Assembly (NCBI GenBank): GCA_015231955.1 | Contig: JADGAN010000043.1 | Location: forward strand, 1 to 42,302 | Source of the DNA: Oligoflexia bacterium | Lineage (GTDB): Bacteria > Bdellovibrionota > Bacteriovoracia > Bacteriovoracales > Bacteriovoracaceae | DNA: 42,302 nucleotides | Direction: 5' to 3' | Shown here: positions 25,468 to 33,361 of the stretch, in pieces | How the letters are laid out: each line of letters starts with the position of its first letter | Position numbering within the stretch: position 1 is the stretch's first letter | The notes under the pieces: model-generated | Database searches by the model: none | The model's input: the letters and a program-made list of their open reading frames with translations, nothing else | Told to the model about the DNA's origin: nothing | Program-made: the position numbers and the translations under genes

Positions 25468-26327
25468 TATATGGCCTCCTCTAAATTTTGAATTTCATCA
25501 AAAGAAAATACTGGGCCATCAACGCAAACATATTTATCGTTGATTTGGCAGTGTCCGCATTTTCCAACTCCACACTTCATCCTGCGCTCGAGATCAACAT
25601 AAACATCTTTACGAGCAACACCAATCTTATCCAGTTCGGCAATCACAAACTTAAACATGATAGGTGGTCCACAAATAATCACTTTTGTGTCAGGGGTGAT
25701 TGAACTCTTCTTAAAGAGGGTGGTAATCACACCGGTGTTGCCTTTCCAATCGTCGCTTCCACGATCCACAGTTTCATGAAAATCAACATCATTGGATTTT
25801 CTCCAGTTTGCCAAATCCTCTAAGAACATTTGCTGTGAAGGATCTTTAGCACCATAAAAGAGTGAGAATTTTTTAAACTCACTACGACGATCCATAATAT
25901 ATTGGATAAGACTTCTAGTAGGACATAGTCCGATACCGCCGGCAATCACTAAAATATTGTGGTTACGAAGAAGATTAAGGTCAAAGCCACGGCCTAAAGG
26001 ACCTCGAATAAAGAGTGAATCACCTTCATTTAATTTATTAATCGCGGTGGAAACGCGTCCAACTGTACGAATAACAATATCAAAAGTGTTTTCACGTGTA
26101 GGCGAACTTGCAAGCCCGATAGGAATTTCTCCAAAACCAAACAAAGAGACCTCTAGAATTTGACCTGGATCAAATTTCATCTTCTCACCGCTTGCCATAC
26201 GCAGAGTGAAATGTCTTTCAGTAGCAGTTGCTTGCACTGCTCTTACAATCTTTGCCTCTTTTGGAAGGAATATATTTTGTTCATCATAGTTGTGACTATG
26301 ATTATTGGAACTACAACAATTGCACAT
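25467..26327 (-). CDS. hydG: Hydrogenase diaphorase subunit (FAD/NAD(P)-binding)
   Basis: A 286-aa ferredoxin-reductase-type subunit that passes electrons between the hydrogenase clusters and NAD(P). The FAD domain has EIPIGLASSPTREN; the NAD(P) domain has VIAGGIGLCPTRSLIQ and IICGPPIMF. The C-terminal RMKCGVGKCGHCQINDKYVC holds four cysteines for a 2Fe-2S cluster. The start is placed at MCNCCSS, because its ATG lies one base before the hydB stop end and GAGG sits just upstream; the longer frame would overlap hydB by 113 nt. The resulting N-terminus (MCNCCSSNNHSHNYD) is unusually rich in Cys and His for this family and might bind metal. Confidence 0.9.
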   Translation of the reverse strand: MCNCCSSNNHSHNYDEQNIFLPKEAKIVRAVQATATERHFTLRMASGEKMKFDPGQILEVSLFGFGEIPIGLASSPTRENTFDIVIRTVGRVSTAINKLNEGDSLFIRGPLGRGFDLNLLRNHNILVIAGGIGLCPTRSLIQYIMDRRSEFKKFSLFYGAKDPSQQMFLEDLANWRKSNDVDFHETVDRGSDDWKGNTGVITTLFKKSSITPDTKVIICGPPIMFKFVIAELDKIGVARKDVYVDLERRMKCGVGKCGHCQINDKYVCVDGPVFSFDEIQNLEEAI

Positions 26328-26328
26328 G

Positions 26329-27360
26329 TTACTTCGCCTCCATAATCTTGTTGATAACGTTAACTGGATCGGCAATATCAGCAGTACAAGCGCTGGAACA
26401 GCGACCACAACCGACGCATGCCGGACCACCAAGTTTTTCATTTAAGTAGGTGGCCTTTCTCATAATTCTGTGACGGAAACGATCGCCACGACTTTCGCGG
26501 AAATTCTCAGCATGGCCACCGCCAAGCGAGACCTTTGAAAAATCTTCGGTAAGGCAAGCATCCCAATAACGACTGCGTGTTCCCGTTTTTTGATCTAAAT
26601 TCCAATCATCTTGAACATCAAAACAGTAGCAAGTTGGGCAAACAACGTTACAAGATCCACAAGAGAAACAATCGTGAGCGGCTTCTTCCCAAAGTTTTTC
26701 ATTGGTAAAATTTTTGCGAACTTTGTCTGCGATTTCACTACTACTATATTTTAATTTTTCAGGGCATTTACCAAGCATGCTTTCATTGGCACTTTGGGCC
26801 TCACTCTTTTGTGAGTCGCTTGCTTTCTCAAATTTCCCAAACTTTACAATGGCCTCACCTTTATCAGTGATCGCTTCAAAAACGTAGCCGCCATTAATTT
26901 TAGTGATGAAAGCATCGTGGCCTTTGGGCCCAACCTCTTTTCCTACGCTCGCAAAGAAGGCACGGCCAGAAACTTTTTGAATGTTCGATGCCACAATGGT
27001 GGTTGCTTTACGATTGGCCAGGTAGTTCCAATCTTGATTCTTCTCGCTGAAAAGGTGATCGGTCATATCGATCGCCTTTACGTCGTAGAAGTGAACACCA
27101 AAGAGAATCTTTTCTTGAGGATTGATACAACCCTCAAATTTGTTGCCATCAAAGCATACTAGCTTTTGGCAAGTTGGAAAGAACTCCTTCTTCGGAGGCA
27201 AAATAGTCACGTCGTAATCAAGACGAAGTTGCTCAGGCGACTCAAGCTTGTCAAAGACAAACTTTGATTTCTTCGCAACAGGCCCGATCACCTTTTTCGA
27301 CTCAATCATCTTTGACATGAATGAGTTAAAATCGTGTTCCTTGAGAAAATAAACGTTCAT
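26329..27360 (-). CDS. hydB: Hydrogenase iron-sulfur subunit (HydB/AsrA-like)
   Basis: A 343-aa 4Fe-4S protein of the sulfhydrogenase beta / anaerobic sulfite reductase A type. It relays electrons between the flavoprotein and hydrogenase modules. The C-terminal third has two cluster motifs: CFSCGSCNVVCPTCYC and CVGCGRCSSACTADIADP. The N-terminal 200 residues form the family's conserved domain (TILPPKKEFFPTCQKLV; CINPQEKILFGVH). It is the first gene of the hydB-G-D-A operon. GGAGAG precedes the ATG at suitable distance. A CRP-type palindrome lies about 110 nt upstream in the divergent promoter region. Confidence 0.92.
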   Translation of the reverse strand: MNVYFLKEHDFNSFMSKMIESKKVIGPVAKKSKFVFDKLESPEQLRLDYDVTILPPKKEFFPTCQKLVCFDGNKFEGCINPQEKILFGVHFYDVKAIDMTDHLFSEKNQDWNYLANRKATTIVASNIQKVSGRAFFASVGKEVGPKGHDAFITKINGGYVFEAITDKGEAIVKFGKFEKASDSQKSEAQSANESMLGKCPEKLKYSSSEIADKVRKNFTNEKLWEEAAHDCFSCGSCNVVCPTCYCFDVQDDWNLDQKTGTRSRYWDACLTEDFSKVSLGGGHAENFRESRGDRFRHRIMRKATYLNEKLGGPACVGCGRCSSACTADIADPVNVINKIMEAK

Positions 27361-27468
27361 AAAAACTCTCCACTAAAATTCGGCCTGATAATAGACCTAA
27401 GGGTAGTAGCATAATATTACAAAATACAGTCGATCATTAGATTGAGCTTCCATTAATGGCGTGCAAAA

Positions 27469-27486
27469 ATGTGATTGTATTCACAT
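27469..27486. promoter_or_regulatory. CRP/FNR-family operator between hydB and a divergent gene
   Basis: ATGTGA-N6-TCACAT contains a perfect TGTGA-N6-TCACA, the consensus for E. coli CRP and close relatives. It lies in the 242-nt region between the divergent starts of hydB (27360) and the 100-aa gene (27603), roughly midway, so it could act on either. The centre is not the FNR TTGAT-N4-ATCAA form. Which regulator binds is inference. Confidence 0.6.
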
Positions 27487-27602
27487 AAGAAAGTTTTAAC
27501 ATGGATTCGAAGCAAGTCAACTGTAGATTTCCAATGTCATATTGCATTTACTCTGATAGCTTTTACTCAGTGATTAAATTATTTATTTGGAGGGATTTTA
27601 TT

Positions 27603-27905
27603 ATGGCCGAGAAAAAAACTACAGCATCTAGTAAATTATCTGCAGCTAGTAAAAAAAGGGTAACTCCAGCACCGGCCCAAGCAGCAACACCATCCAAAGC
27701 GGCAACAAAAGTTATGAAGGCGGCCGTGGAGTTTCCCAAAGAGCACCTCACCTCTTGGCTGCAAGGTCGTACAAGATGGGGCCATCAAGAGTGGTTAGAG
27801 CTTCTCGCTTCGCTTGAAAAGGGAGGTTTCCAAGAGCTTGTCTCCAGCGAAGCAGGCCGCAACTCTGTTGGCGCATTCTTAGAGAGCAATCGGGTTCAGC
27901 ATTAA
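27603..27905 (+). CDS. Small Lys/Ala-rich protein of unknown function
   Basis: A 100-aa protein. The start MAEKKTTASSK is preceded by GGAGGG (27589-27594); an earlier in-frame ATG at 27501 lacks a ribosome-binding site and is not used here. The first 40 residues are a disordered Lys/Ala/Pro/Thr-rich tail resembling histone H1-like or nucleoid-protein tails. The remaining 60 form a compact domain with FPKEHLTSWLQGRTRWGHQE followed by WLELLASLEKGGF and GAFLESNR. I do not recognise the family. The 3' end overlaps the convergent mevalonate kinase gene by 27 nt. It is divergent from the hydrogenase operon across the CRP-type site. Confidence 0.7.
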   Translation: MAEKKTTASSKLSAASKKRVTPAPAQAATPSKAATKVMKAAVEFPKEHLTSWLQGRTRWGHQEWLELLASLEKGGFQELVSSEAGRNSVGAFLESNRVQH

Positions 27906-28814
27906 TGCTTCTTTAGGGATAAATTGCCTTCTAGTTGCAGGTGCGACTCCTAACAAAAGGCCTCCACCACCAGAACCGCAAAGTTTGAGTGCGTAGTTTT
28001 GCGTCTTAAGCCCCTGCTCCCATAGTGCTTTAAACTCAGGAAGAATCATTGCATCAAAATAGTTGATTTGAAAGCTCGATAACTTAAAGAAGAGGTCACA
28101 AAACCTTTCATGCGCTCCATCTTTTGTAGCGGCAAGAAACGATTCAATCAACGCATTGTTTGTCGGTATTAGAATAGAGTCGCACTCCTTTTTAAAGTTT
28201 GCATCTTGACTGTACCTTTCTAAAAATAACTTCACATAGTGGCCAGTGCTCTTTTTTCTCTGCGTATTGATCAAAAATAGTTGGTAATCATCTGCGGATA
28301 CTGCAGGCATCGTTGCCGGCAGTATCAACTCCTCACTCTTCATTAAAATCGGTGTATCAATGTAGCTCACCAATGGATCAAGCCCCGAACTCTTTCCATG
28401 AAAAAAGGCCTCCATCATCCCAAATCTTTTTTTGCTCCTAAGAAGTGAATCATTTTCGATACACCTACCGTAGCCATCCCAAATGGCCGCGCAAAGTGCG
28501 CCAGAGCTTCCCAGTCCATACCCTTCAGGAATAGTCGAGTCAAAATAGAGGTGGTGTTGTTGTAGATCCTCATACAAGCGAGGAAGATCCAGCTCTTGCG
28601 CTAAAGCAGAATTTGCACTTAAAAATTGATAAAATCCGAGGAGAGTTTGTGGCCGACTCTCATCACTCTCATTATCCTCATTATTAATCTCATTACAAGC
28701 AAGATGCCCACAAAAATTATGATAGGGAATGGCGAGCGCTTGCGATCCAATAATAATGCTATATTCACCAAAAAGAATAATTTTAGCTGGAAAATTTTTA
28801 GCAACTTTTTTCAT
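27879..28814 (-). CDS. mvk: Mevalonate kinase
   Basis: A 311-aa GHMP-superfamily kinase that phosphorylates mevalonate at the C5 hydroxyl. AKIILFGEYSIIIGSQALAIP is the N-terminal substrate motif. PEGYGLGSSGALCAAI is the glycine/serine ATP loop. SSGLDPLVSY carries the catalytic Asp region, and LCGSGGGGLLLG is the third GHMP motif. It resembles the mevalonate kinases found in Bacteroidetes-type pathways. It overlaps the mvaD stop by 4 nt (ATGA) and is the last gene of the mevalonate operon. Assignment between mevalonate and phosphomevalonate kinase rests on these motifs; a swap with the other GHMP gene is possible but less likely. Confidence 0.82.
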   Translation of the reverse strand: MKKVAKNFPAKIILFGEYSIIIGSQALAIPYHNFCGHLACNEINNEDNESDESRPQTLLGFYQFLSANSALAQELDLPRLYEDLQQHHLYFDSTIPEGYGLGSSGALCAAIWDGYGRCIENDSLLRSKKRFGMMEAFFHGKSSGLDPLVSYIDTPILMKSEELILPATMPAVSADDYQLFLINTQRKKSTGHYVKLFLERYSQDANFKKECDSILIPTNNALIESFLAATKDGAHERFCDLFFKLSSFQINYFDAMILPEFKALWEQGLKTQNYALKLCGSGGGGLLLGVAPATRRQFIPKEALMLNPIAL

Positions 28815-29905
28815 AACCGCAAAGGTCCACTTCCAACTTCATCATCAATCCACTCTCCACCCTCACAAAATCTTAGCAGCTCCTCAGCAACAAAGGCCTT
28901 AATCTTAGAGGTTAGTTCCTGCGGATAGAGAAGATGCACATTAGGCCCAGCATCAAGGGTAAAAAAGATTGGCAGCGATTCACGCTCTCGTAGCTCTCGT
29001 ACGCGCTCAATAATATGAATAGTATTGGGCCTCACTAAGAGATAGCTTGGCATCGAACTCATCATGAGTCCATGCAATCCTAGCGCCTCCATCTCCACGA
29101 TCTCTGCCACTACCTTGGCATCACCACTTTTAAGCGCCAACAAAATTTTATGCAAATTTTCATGTGCAAGCACCACTCTTGCCTCTCGGTAAGGGTGATC
29201 AATCATCATTTGATGACCAGCACTGCTACTCACTTTTTTCGGGGTCGAATCCACAATTAAAATCGCATCCTTCATGTTACGAAAGAGTGGGGCCAAATAC
29301 TTCTCCGAAGAGAGTGGAATCGCATACTCGTCACTACTCTCTTCATCTATGCAAGCATCATCTTCACAGCGTCCCCATAGTACCGCCCCCCCATAAACAG
29401 AGCGACAAGCACTTCCAGAAGCAAGACGAGCAATAAGTGAGGCCCGCCTAAAAAACTCAAGGTCATCTTCTGTTCTCTGAAAACTGCAAAGAGAGAGTGC
29501 TAGTGCTGCCATACTCGCCGCCGAGGAAGCAATCCCCGTCGAATGTGGAAAGGAGGCACGACTGATAATCGAAATCTCTTTGCCTGCAAGCTCCGGCAAG
29601 AGATCCCCAGTCGAGGCCAAAAATTTTTCAATACGCGCAGAAAATTTTGCAATCTCTTTACCATCGACCAAGAGAGATTTTAATTTAGGATTGGTTGTTG
29701 TAAAATCAGCAGGCGTTTCAATACATGTATCAAATTCGATGCATGAATGCTTAAGTGAAAAACTCAGAGAGGGATTCATCGGCAACTGCCGCCCCCATTT
29801 TCCCCAATATTTGATTAACGCAATATTTGAAGGTGCACGCCAGGAGCAACAATACGTTGAAGTTATCTTGCTATCGCTCTTCACATTTACATTTGGTTTA
29901 CTCAT
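28811..29905 (-). CDS. mvaD: Diphosphomevalonate decarboxylase
   Basis: A 364-aa GHMP-family enzyme converting mevalonate 5-diphosphate to isopentenyl diphosphate with ATP. The diagnostic APSNIALIKYWGK appears near residue 24 and is followed by the substrate-binding MNPSLSFSL. The ATP loop is SFPHSTGIASSAASMAALAL, and SGSACRSVYGG is the typical continuation. TLDAGPNVHLLY near residue 305 includes the conserved Asp of the family. Length is normal. Its ends overlap those of its neighbours by 4 nt on both sides, so the three GHMP genes are translated as a coupled unit. Confidence 0.94.
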   Translation of the reverse strand: MSKPNVNVKSDSKITSTYCCSWRAPSNIALIKYWGKWGRQLPMNPSLSFSLKHSCIEFDTCIETPADFTTTNPKLKSLLVDGKEIAKFSARIEKFLASTGDLLPELAGKEISIISRASFPHSTGIASSAASMAALALSLCSFQRTEDDLEFFRRASLIARLASGSACRSVYGGAVLWGRCEDDACIDEESSDEYAIPLSSEKYLAPLFRNMKDAILIVDSTPKKVSSSAGHQMMIDHPYREARVVLAHENLHKILLALKSGDAKVVAEIVEMEALGLHGLMMSSMPSYLLVRPNTIHIIERVRELRERESLPIFFTLDAGPNVHLLYPQELTSKIKAFVAEELLRFCEGGEWIDDEVGSGPLRL

Positions 29906-30870
29906 TCACATCCACGTCCATAACGAACCAACTCCGCAAAGGAGATAAACACCCCTAATCCTTTACCTCTAAAATAATCCTGCGTCTCCTCCACAGAGCG
30001 ATCGCTTGTCACCAAAAGAAAATCGCCACCCCAAGCACCAAGCGACTTCACCTCTCCCCAGTAGTCGCGGAAGGAGAGATCCTTCACCCGCTCGCGCCCT
30101 AAAAAGTCGGCAAGCAACTCTTCATGCTCACGCAAAAGCGCTTCAAACTCTACAAGTCGTTCACACTTCACAATTGCTCTGGTAATCGCAGTCACTCTTT
30201 CAATCAGCGTGATATCTTTTTCCTTCTGCAAAGAGTACCACTTAATGGCATCCGCAGAACTTTGTTTCTGACCCGAATAAACGAAAAAAAGATTGTTCTT
30301 AAAAGGATAATCAAGCGCGACCTCTTTCCACAAAGGACCCCCTTCACTCCGATCATAAAGAATAGGTGAGTTTGCCTCTGCACACGCTAAATCGTAGCCC
30401 GAACCTCCCACACTCTTTGCTAAGAGTGCTTGCGGATCCACCTTGGCCCACTTGGCAAGCGTATAGATGAGAGTTGAACTCGCACCCAGTCCCCACTCCA
30501 AAGGAAATTCTAGCTTCATCGAGACATCGCTCTCTACTTTTTTTCCACTTGTTAACTCCAAAAAATGGGGATTAAGTCCACGTGCCTCTTGCAATAACTT
30601 TTGCAGGTAGAGTGCATGCTTTGGTGAATTGGTTTCCACAATATCAAAATCGTAAAAATCGTTAATGCGAAAACTTGCAAAGAACCACAAGCGATTTTCA
30701 CGTGTATAACTTTTCCAATTGAGTTGTGAAATAGTGGAAGCACGAGTGGATACTTCCATTGATTGTCCAACAGTTGTTGGTAATGCCAGTGCTAATGCCC
30801 CATCGAGGACAACATACTCAGCAGTGATCAACAATTTTCCATGGCCATAATATCTTAGCTTTTCTGACAT
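29902..30870 (-). CDS. GHMP kinase, probable phosphomevalonate kinase
   Basis: A 322-aa GHMP kinase. The start MSEKLRYYG is preceded by GAGAGG; an ATG nine codons earlier is less likely. YGHGKLLITAEYVVLDGALA is the substrate motif, EWGLGASSTLIY the ATP loop, and GGSGYDLACAEANSPILY the segment with the catalytic Asp. The third motif is only weakly kept near the C-terminus (LGAWGGDFLLVTS). By elimination (a mevalonate kinase and a decarboxylase are adjacent) it should make mevalonate diphosphate. Similar genes in Bacteroidetes are often labelled only 'GHMP kinase', and the reaction is inferred from context. Confidence 0.78.
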   Translation of the reverse strand: MSEKLRYYGHGKLLITAEYVVLDGALALALPTTVGQSMEVSTRASTISQLNWKSYTRENRLWFFASFRINDFYDFDIVETNSPKHALYLQKLLQEARGLNPHFLELTSGKKVESDVSMKLEFPLEWGLGASSTLIYTLAKWAKVDPQALLAKSVGGSGYDLACAEANSPILYDRSEGGPLWKEVALDYPFKNNLFFVYSGQKQSSADAIKWYSLQKEKDITLIERVTAITRAIVKCERLVEFEALLREHEELLADFLGRERVKDLSFRDYWGEVKSLGAWGGDFLLVTSDRSVEETQDYFRGKGLGVFISFAELVRYGRGCE

Positions 30871-30909
30871 AATCCTCTCACTCCTCCCAGTGAACATGAA
30901 CTTTATCTT

Positions 30910-32271
30910 TTACTCTTGCCTTTTGCATCTCATCTCTTTCAATGCATCTCTTACCGCCGCAAAGGAGATCTCCTTTGCACTAGGCCCCTGAAAATAGGCA
31001 AGAAGCTGCTTACTCTCCTCTTCACTTGCACCAAGCTTTGCGGCAATATTAGAAAGGTGCATTCGCATATGTCCGCTCTGAATGCCCGTCGTAATTAGCG
31101 AGTTTAAGGCCGCAAAATTTTGCGCAAGCCCCACCGACGCTACAATTTGCATGAGCTCTTCAGCACTTGGTTGACCCAAAAGCTCAAGTGAAAACTTCGC
31201 CATGGGATGTAGAGATGTTAGCCCACCAACAGTACCAAGGGCAAGAGGAATTCTAAGTCCAAAGCGAAAGCAACCAGCTGCACGATCGACTGACACAAAG
31301 CTAAGCGATGTGTACTGCCCAGAGCTTGCAGCATACGCATGACAGGCGGCTTCTACTGCGCGAAAATCATTCCCCGTGGCAATCACCACCCCATCAACTC
31401 CATTCATAATCCCTTTATTGTGAGTTACTGCACGTCCAACATCCAAGGTGGCCACACGAACTGCCCGCACAAAACGCTCCACGTACTCCTCCCCTCCTGG
31501 CAGGGTTGCAATCGGTGCCTCCACCCACGCCTCGACCAAAGAGGCCGGTGTATAATTGGACAAAATCGCCATTAAAATATCGGCACGTCCCTGCGACTCG
31601 CTCTTTAAAAATTTTGCCATTCGCTCCAGCACACTATTGATAAAGTTTGCACCCATGGCATTGCACGTCTGAAATCCTACACGTAGCTGGTAATAGTTCG
31701 TGGCAATCTCACGTTTGTGCAAAAGCTCGATGCTGGTGATCCCTCCACCTCGCTTCTCCATGCGCTCACTTAAATCACAGACACACTCCCGAAGCCTCTT
31801 CTCTAAGCACATCCGTACAAAAAATTCGCAAGCACCCTCTTCCCCCGCTTTCCCCGCTTTCCAGAAAAAGTGCACCTGGCCCTCCTTCTCCATCCCTAAC
31901 ACCTTGGCATGAAAACCACCACGATCAGGATGAGACCAAAATTTAGCACTTTTAGAGAGGGCCGCCACCACAGAACTCTCCTCAATGACCACCGGAATAG
32001 TGTACCTTTTTTGATTCAGTAATAAGAGTGGAACCACTCCATAGGGAAGAAAGAAATTGGTAATCGTATTTTCACTGATCTTTTGAAACAACTCTTGCTT
32101 TGCCTGATCTCGATGCCAAAAACTTTTCAAGTTCACATGTACGTCAGTTTCAGTTTCAGTTTCAGTTTCAGTTTCAGTTTCAGCAACAGCGATACTCTTT
32201 TGCCACTCACTGGCCACATACTCCATCTTCTCCGAAAGCGACCATCGTGAAAACCCTGCAATTAAGTCCAC
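30910..32271 (-). CDS. mvaA: Class II HMG-CoA reductase
   Basis: Committed step of the mevalonate pathway: HMG-CoA to mevalonate with NAD(P)H. I choose a GTG start at 32271 (453 aa). AGAGGAGGG lies just before it (32278-32286), and this start avoids the 41-nt overlap an ATG at 32337 would need. The protein then opens with VDLIAGFSRWSLSEK, as class II enzymes do. Catalytic candidates are E97 in VIEESSVVAA, K286 in THNKGI, D293 in GVDGVVIATGND, and H401 in SGHMRMHLS. There is no N-terminal membrane domain. Residues 31-42 are a pure Thr-Glu repeat encoded by a hexanucleotide repeat. The isomerase gene ends about 25 nt upstream. Confidence 0.93.
   Translation of the reverse strand: MDLIAGFSRWSLSEKMEYVASEWQKSIAVAETETETETETETDVHVNLKSFWHRDQAKQELFQKISENTITNFFLPYGVVPLLLLNQKRYTIPVVIEESSVVAALSKSAKFWSHPDRGGFHAKVLGMEKEGQVHFFWKAGKAGEEGACEFFVRMCLEKRLRECVCDLSERMEKRGGGITSIELLHKREIATNYYQLRVGFQTCNAMGANFINSVLERMAKFLKSESQGRADILMAILSNYTPASLVEAWVEAPIATLPGGEEYVERFVRAVRVATLDVGRAVTHNKGIMNGVDGVVIATGNDFRAVEAACHAYAASSGQYTSLSFVSVDRAAGCFRFGLRIPLALGTVGGLTSLHPMAKFSLELLGQPSAEELMQIVASVGLAQNFAALNSLITTGIQSGHMRMHLSNIAAKLGASEEESKQLLAYFQGPSAKEISFAAVRDALKEMRCKRQE
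32145..32180. repeat. Hexanucleotide tandem repeat (CAGTTT)6
   Basis: Six perfect copies of CAGTTT on the plus strand, inside the HMG-CoA reductase gene. On the coding strand they give alternating Glu-Thr codons. Because the unit is six bases, copy-number change keeps the reading frame and would only lengthen or shorten the Thr-Glu tract. Confidence 0.95.
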
Positions 32272-32296
32272 CGTAAACCCCTCCTCTAATCCTCTT

Positions 32297-33361
32297 TTAA
32301 TCTTTACTCTCTCTTGGATATAAAAATTGACGAGCAAGCTTTAATCCCACTATTTGTTGTTGCAAAAACTTTTGTAAATCCCCATACGATTTCCGCGCAT
32401 GCAACAACACCCCACTGGCAAAACCAAAAACACACCGGTACCCTAACCTATTCATTAAAAAATGGCCATCCAAAAAGTCCCGCACCCCTCCCGACAAAAT
32501 AAACTCATGTGTGGCCAGTTCCCCACGTGCGCTAAGCTCCTTATAGGAATTTCTAATAAGGGCCACCATCTCCTCTGTACTGTGACCGACCTTTACTAAT
32601 CCTTCATGCTCATGTGCATGCGCATGATTCGATCCCGCACGCAGTAACTCTAGTCGACTGAAATTGGTTCCTCCAAACCCTGAACACTCCAGTGCCGCAA
32701 GAGGCAGCTTCAGCAACTCTTTCACCGAACGAGGTCCCATCCCTTGGCCCACCTCTTTTACAATCACCTTATAGGGAAACTGCTGCAAAAATTTTTGTAA
32801 CGTCTCCAGCGGCCGCACTTCTAGACGATCGCCCTCTGGCTGAAACCACTCTTGCAGTGGATTCACATGCACCACCAGTCCCGAAGCGCGTAACCGCTCC
32901 ACCATCTCCACAATCTTTTGCACCTCTTGCCGCCTAATCGCCTCTTCCAACTGGGCCACTCCCAAATTTGCATAAAAGGGCAACTCCTCACCAATGATCT
33001 CTCGCAAATCAAAATCGCCCCAGGCCTTATTCCCATCCTCCTCAAGCAATCGCCGACACGACCCCACACTCATCCCTAGCCCAAACTCTTTCACAGCGCG
33101 AGCAAGCCGCAAGTTAATTTCTCCTGCACTCACCTCTCCTTTGCGCGAAGGACGACGACTTCCTCCAGTCATACTCGAAATCCAAATCGGCGCCTGCAAT
33201 CTATACCCTAAAAAGTCACACGCAAGATCTTCCGCCTCTCCTCCATGATGGCCAAGCATCGGCTCATAATCAAAGCGCCCATCACGTTCACTCATCATGA
33301 GTTGCGACAACTCCACAAGCTTAAGATGATCCATTTTTCTATCGCCCACTATTTTTTTCAT
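32297..33361 (-). CDS. fni: Isopentenyl-diphosphate isomerase, type 2
   Basis: An FMN- and NAD(P)H-dependent isomerase interconverting IPP and DMAPP, 354 aa, TIM-barrel fold. Recognisable segments are ISSMTGGSRR (FMN site), ANLGVAQLEEA, HVNPLQEWFQPEGDR (with the conserved Gln and Glu), KEVGQGMGP, and CSGFGGTNFSRLE. FILSGGVRDF and FGFASGVLLH bind the FMN phosphate. An unusual His-rich insertion, SNHAHAHEHEG, follows the GGTNF motif. The start overlaps the end of the methyltransferase gene by 23 nt; a second ATG (MDHLKLV) lies nine codons in. It precedes HMG-CoA reductase in the operon. Confidence 0.93.
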   Translation of the reverse strand: MKKIVGDRKMDHLKLVELSQLMMSERDGRFDYEPMLGHHGGEAEDLACDFLGYRLQAPIWISSMTGGSRRPSRKGEVSAGEINLRLARAVKEFGLGMSVGSCRRLLEEDGNKAWGDFDLREIIGEELPFYANLGVAQLEEAIRRQEVQKIVEMVERLRASGLVVHVNPLQEWFQPEGDRLEVRPLETLQKFLQQFPYKVIVKEVGQGMGPRSVKELLKLPLAALECSGFGGTNFSRLELLRAGSNHAHAHEHEGLVKVGHSTEEMVALIRNSYKELSARGELATHEFILSGGVRDFLDGHFLMNRLGYRCVFGFASGVLLHARKSYGDLQKFLQQQIVGLKLARQFLYPRESKD

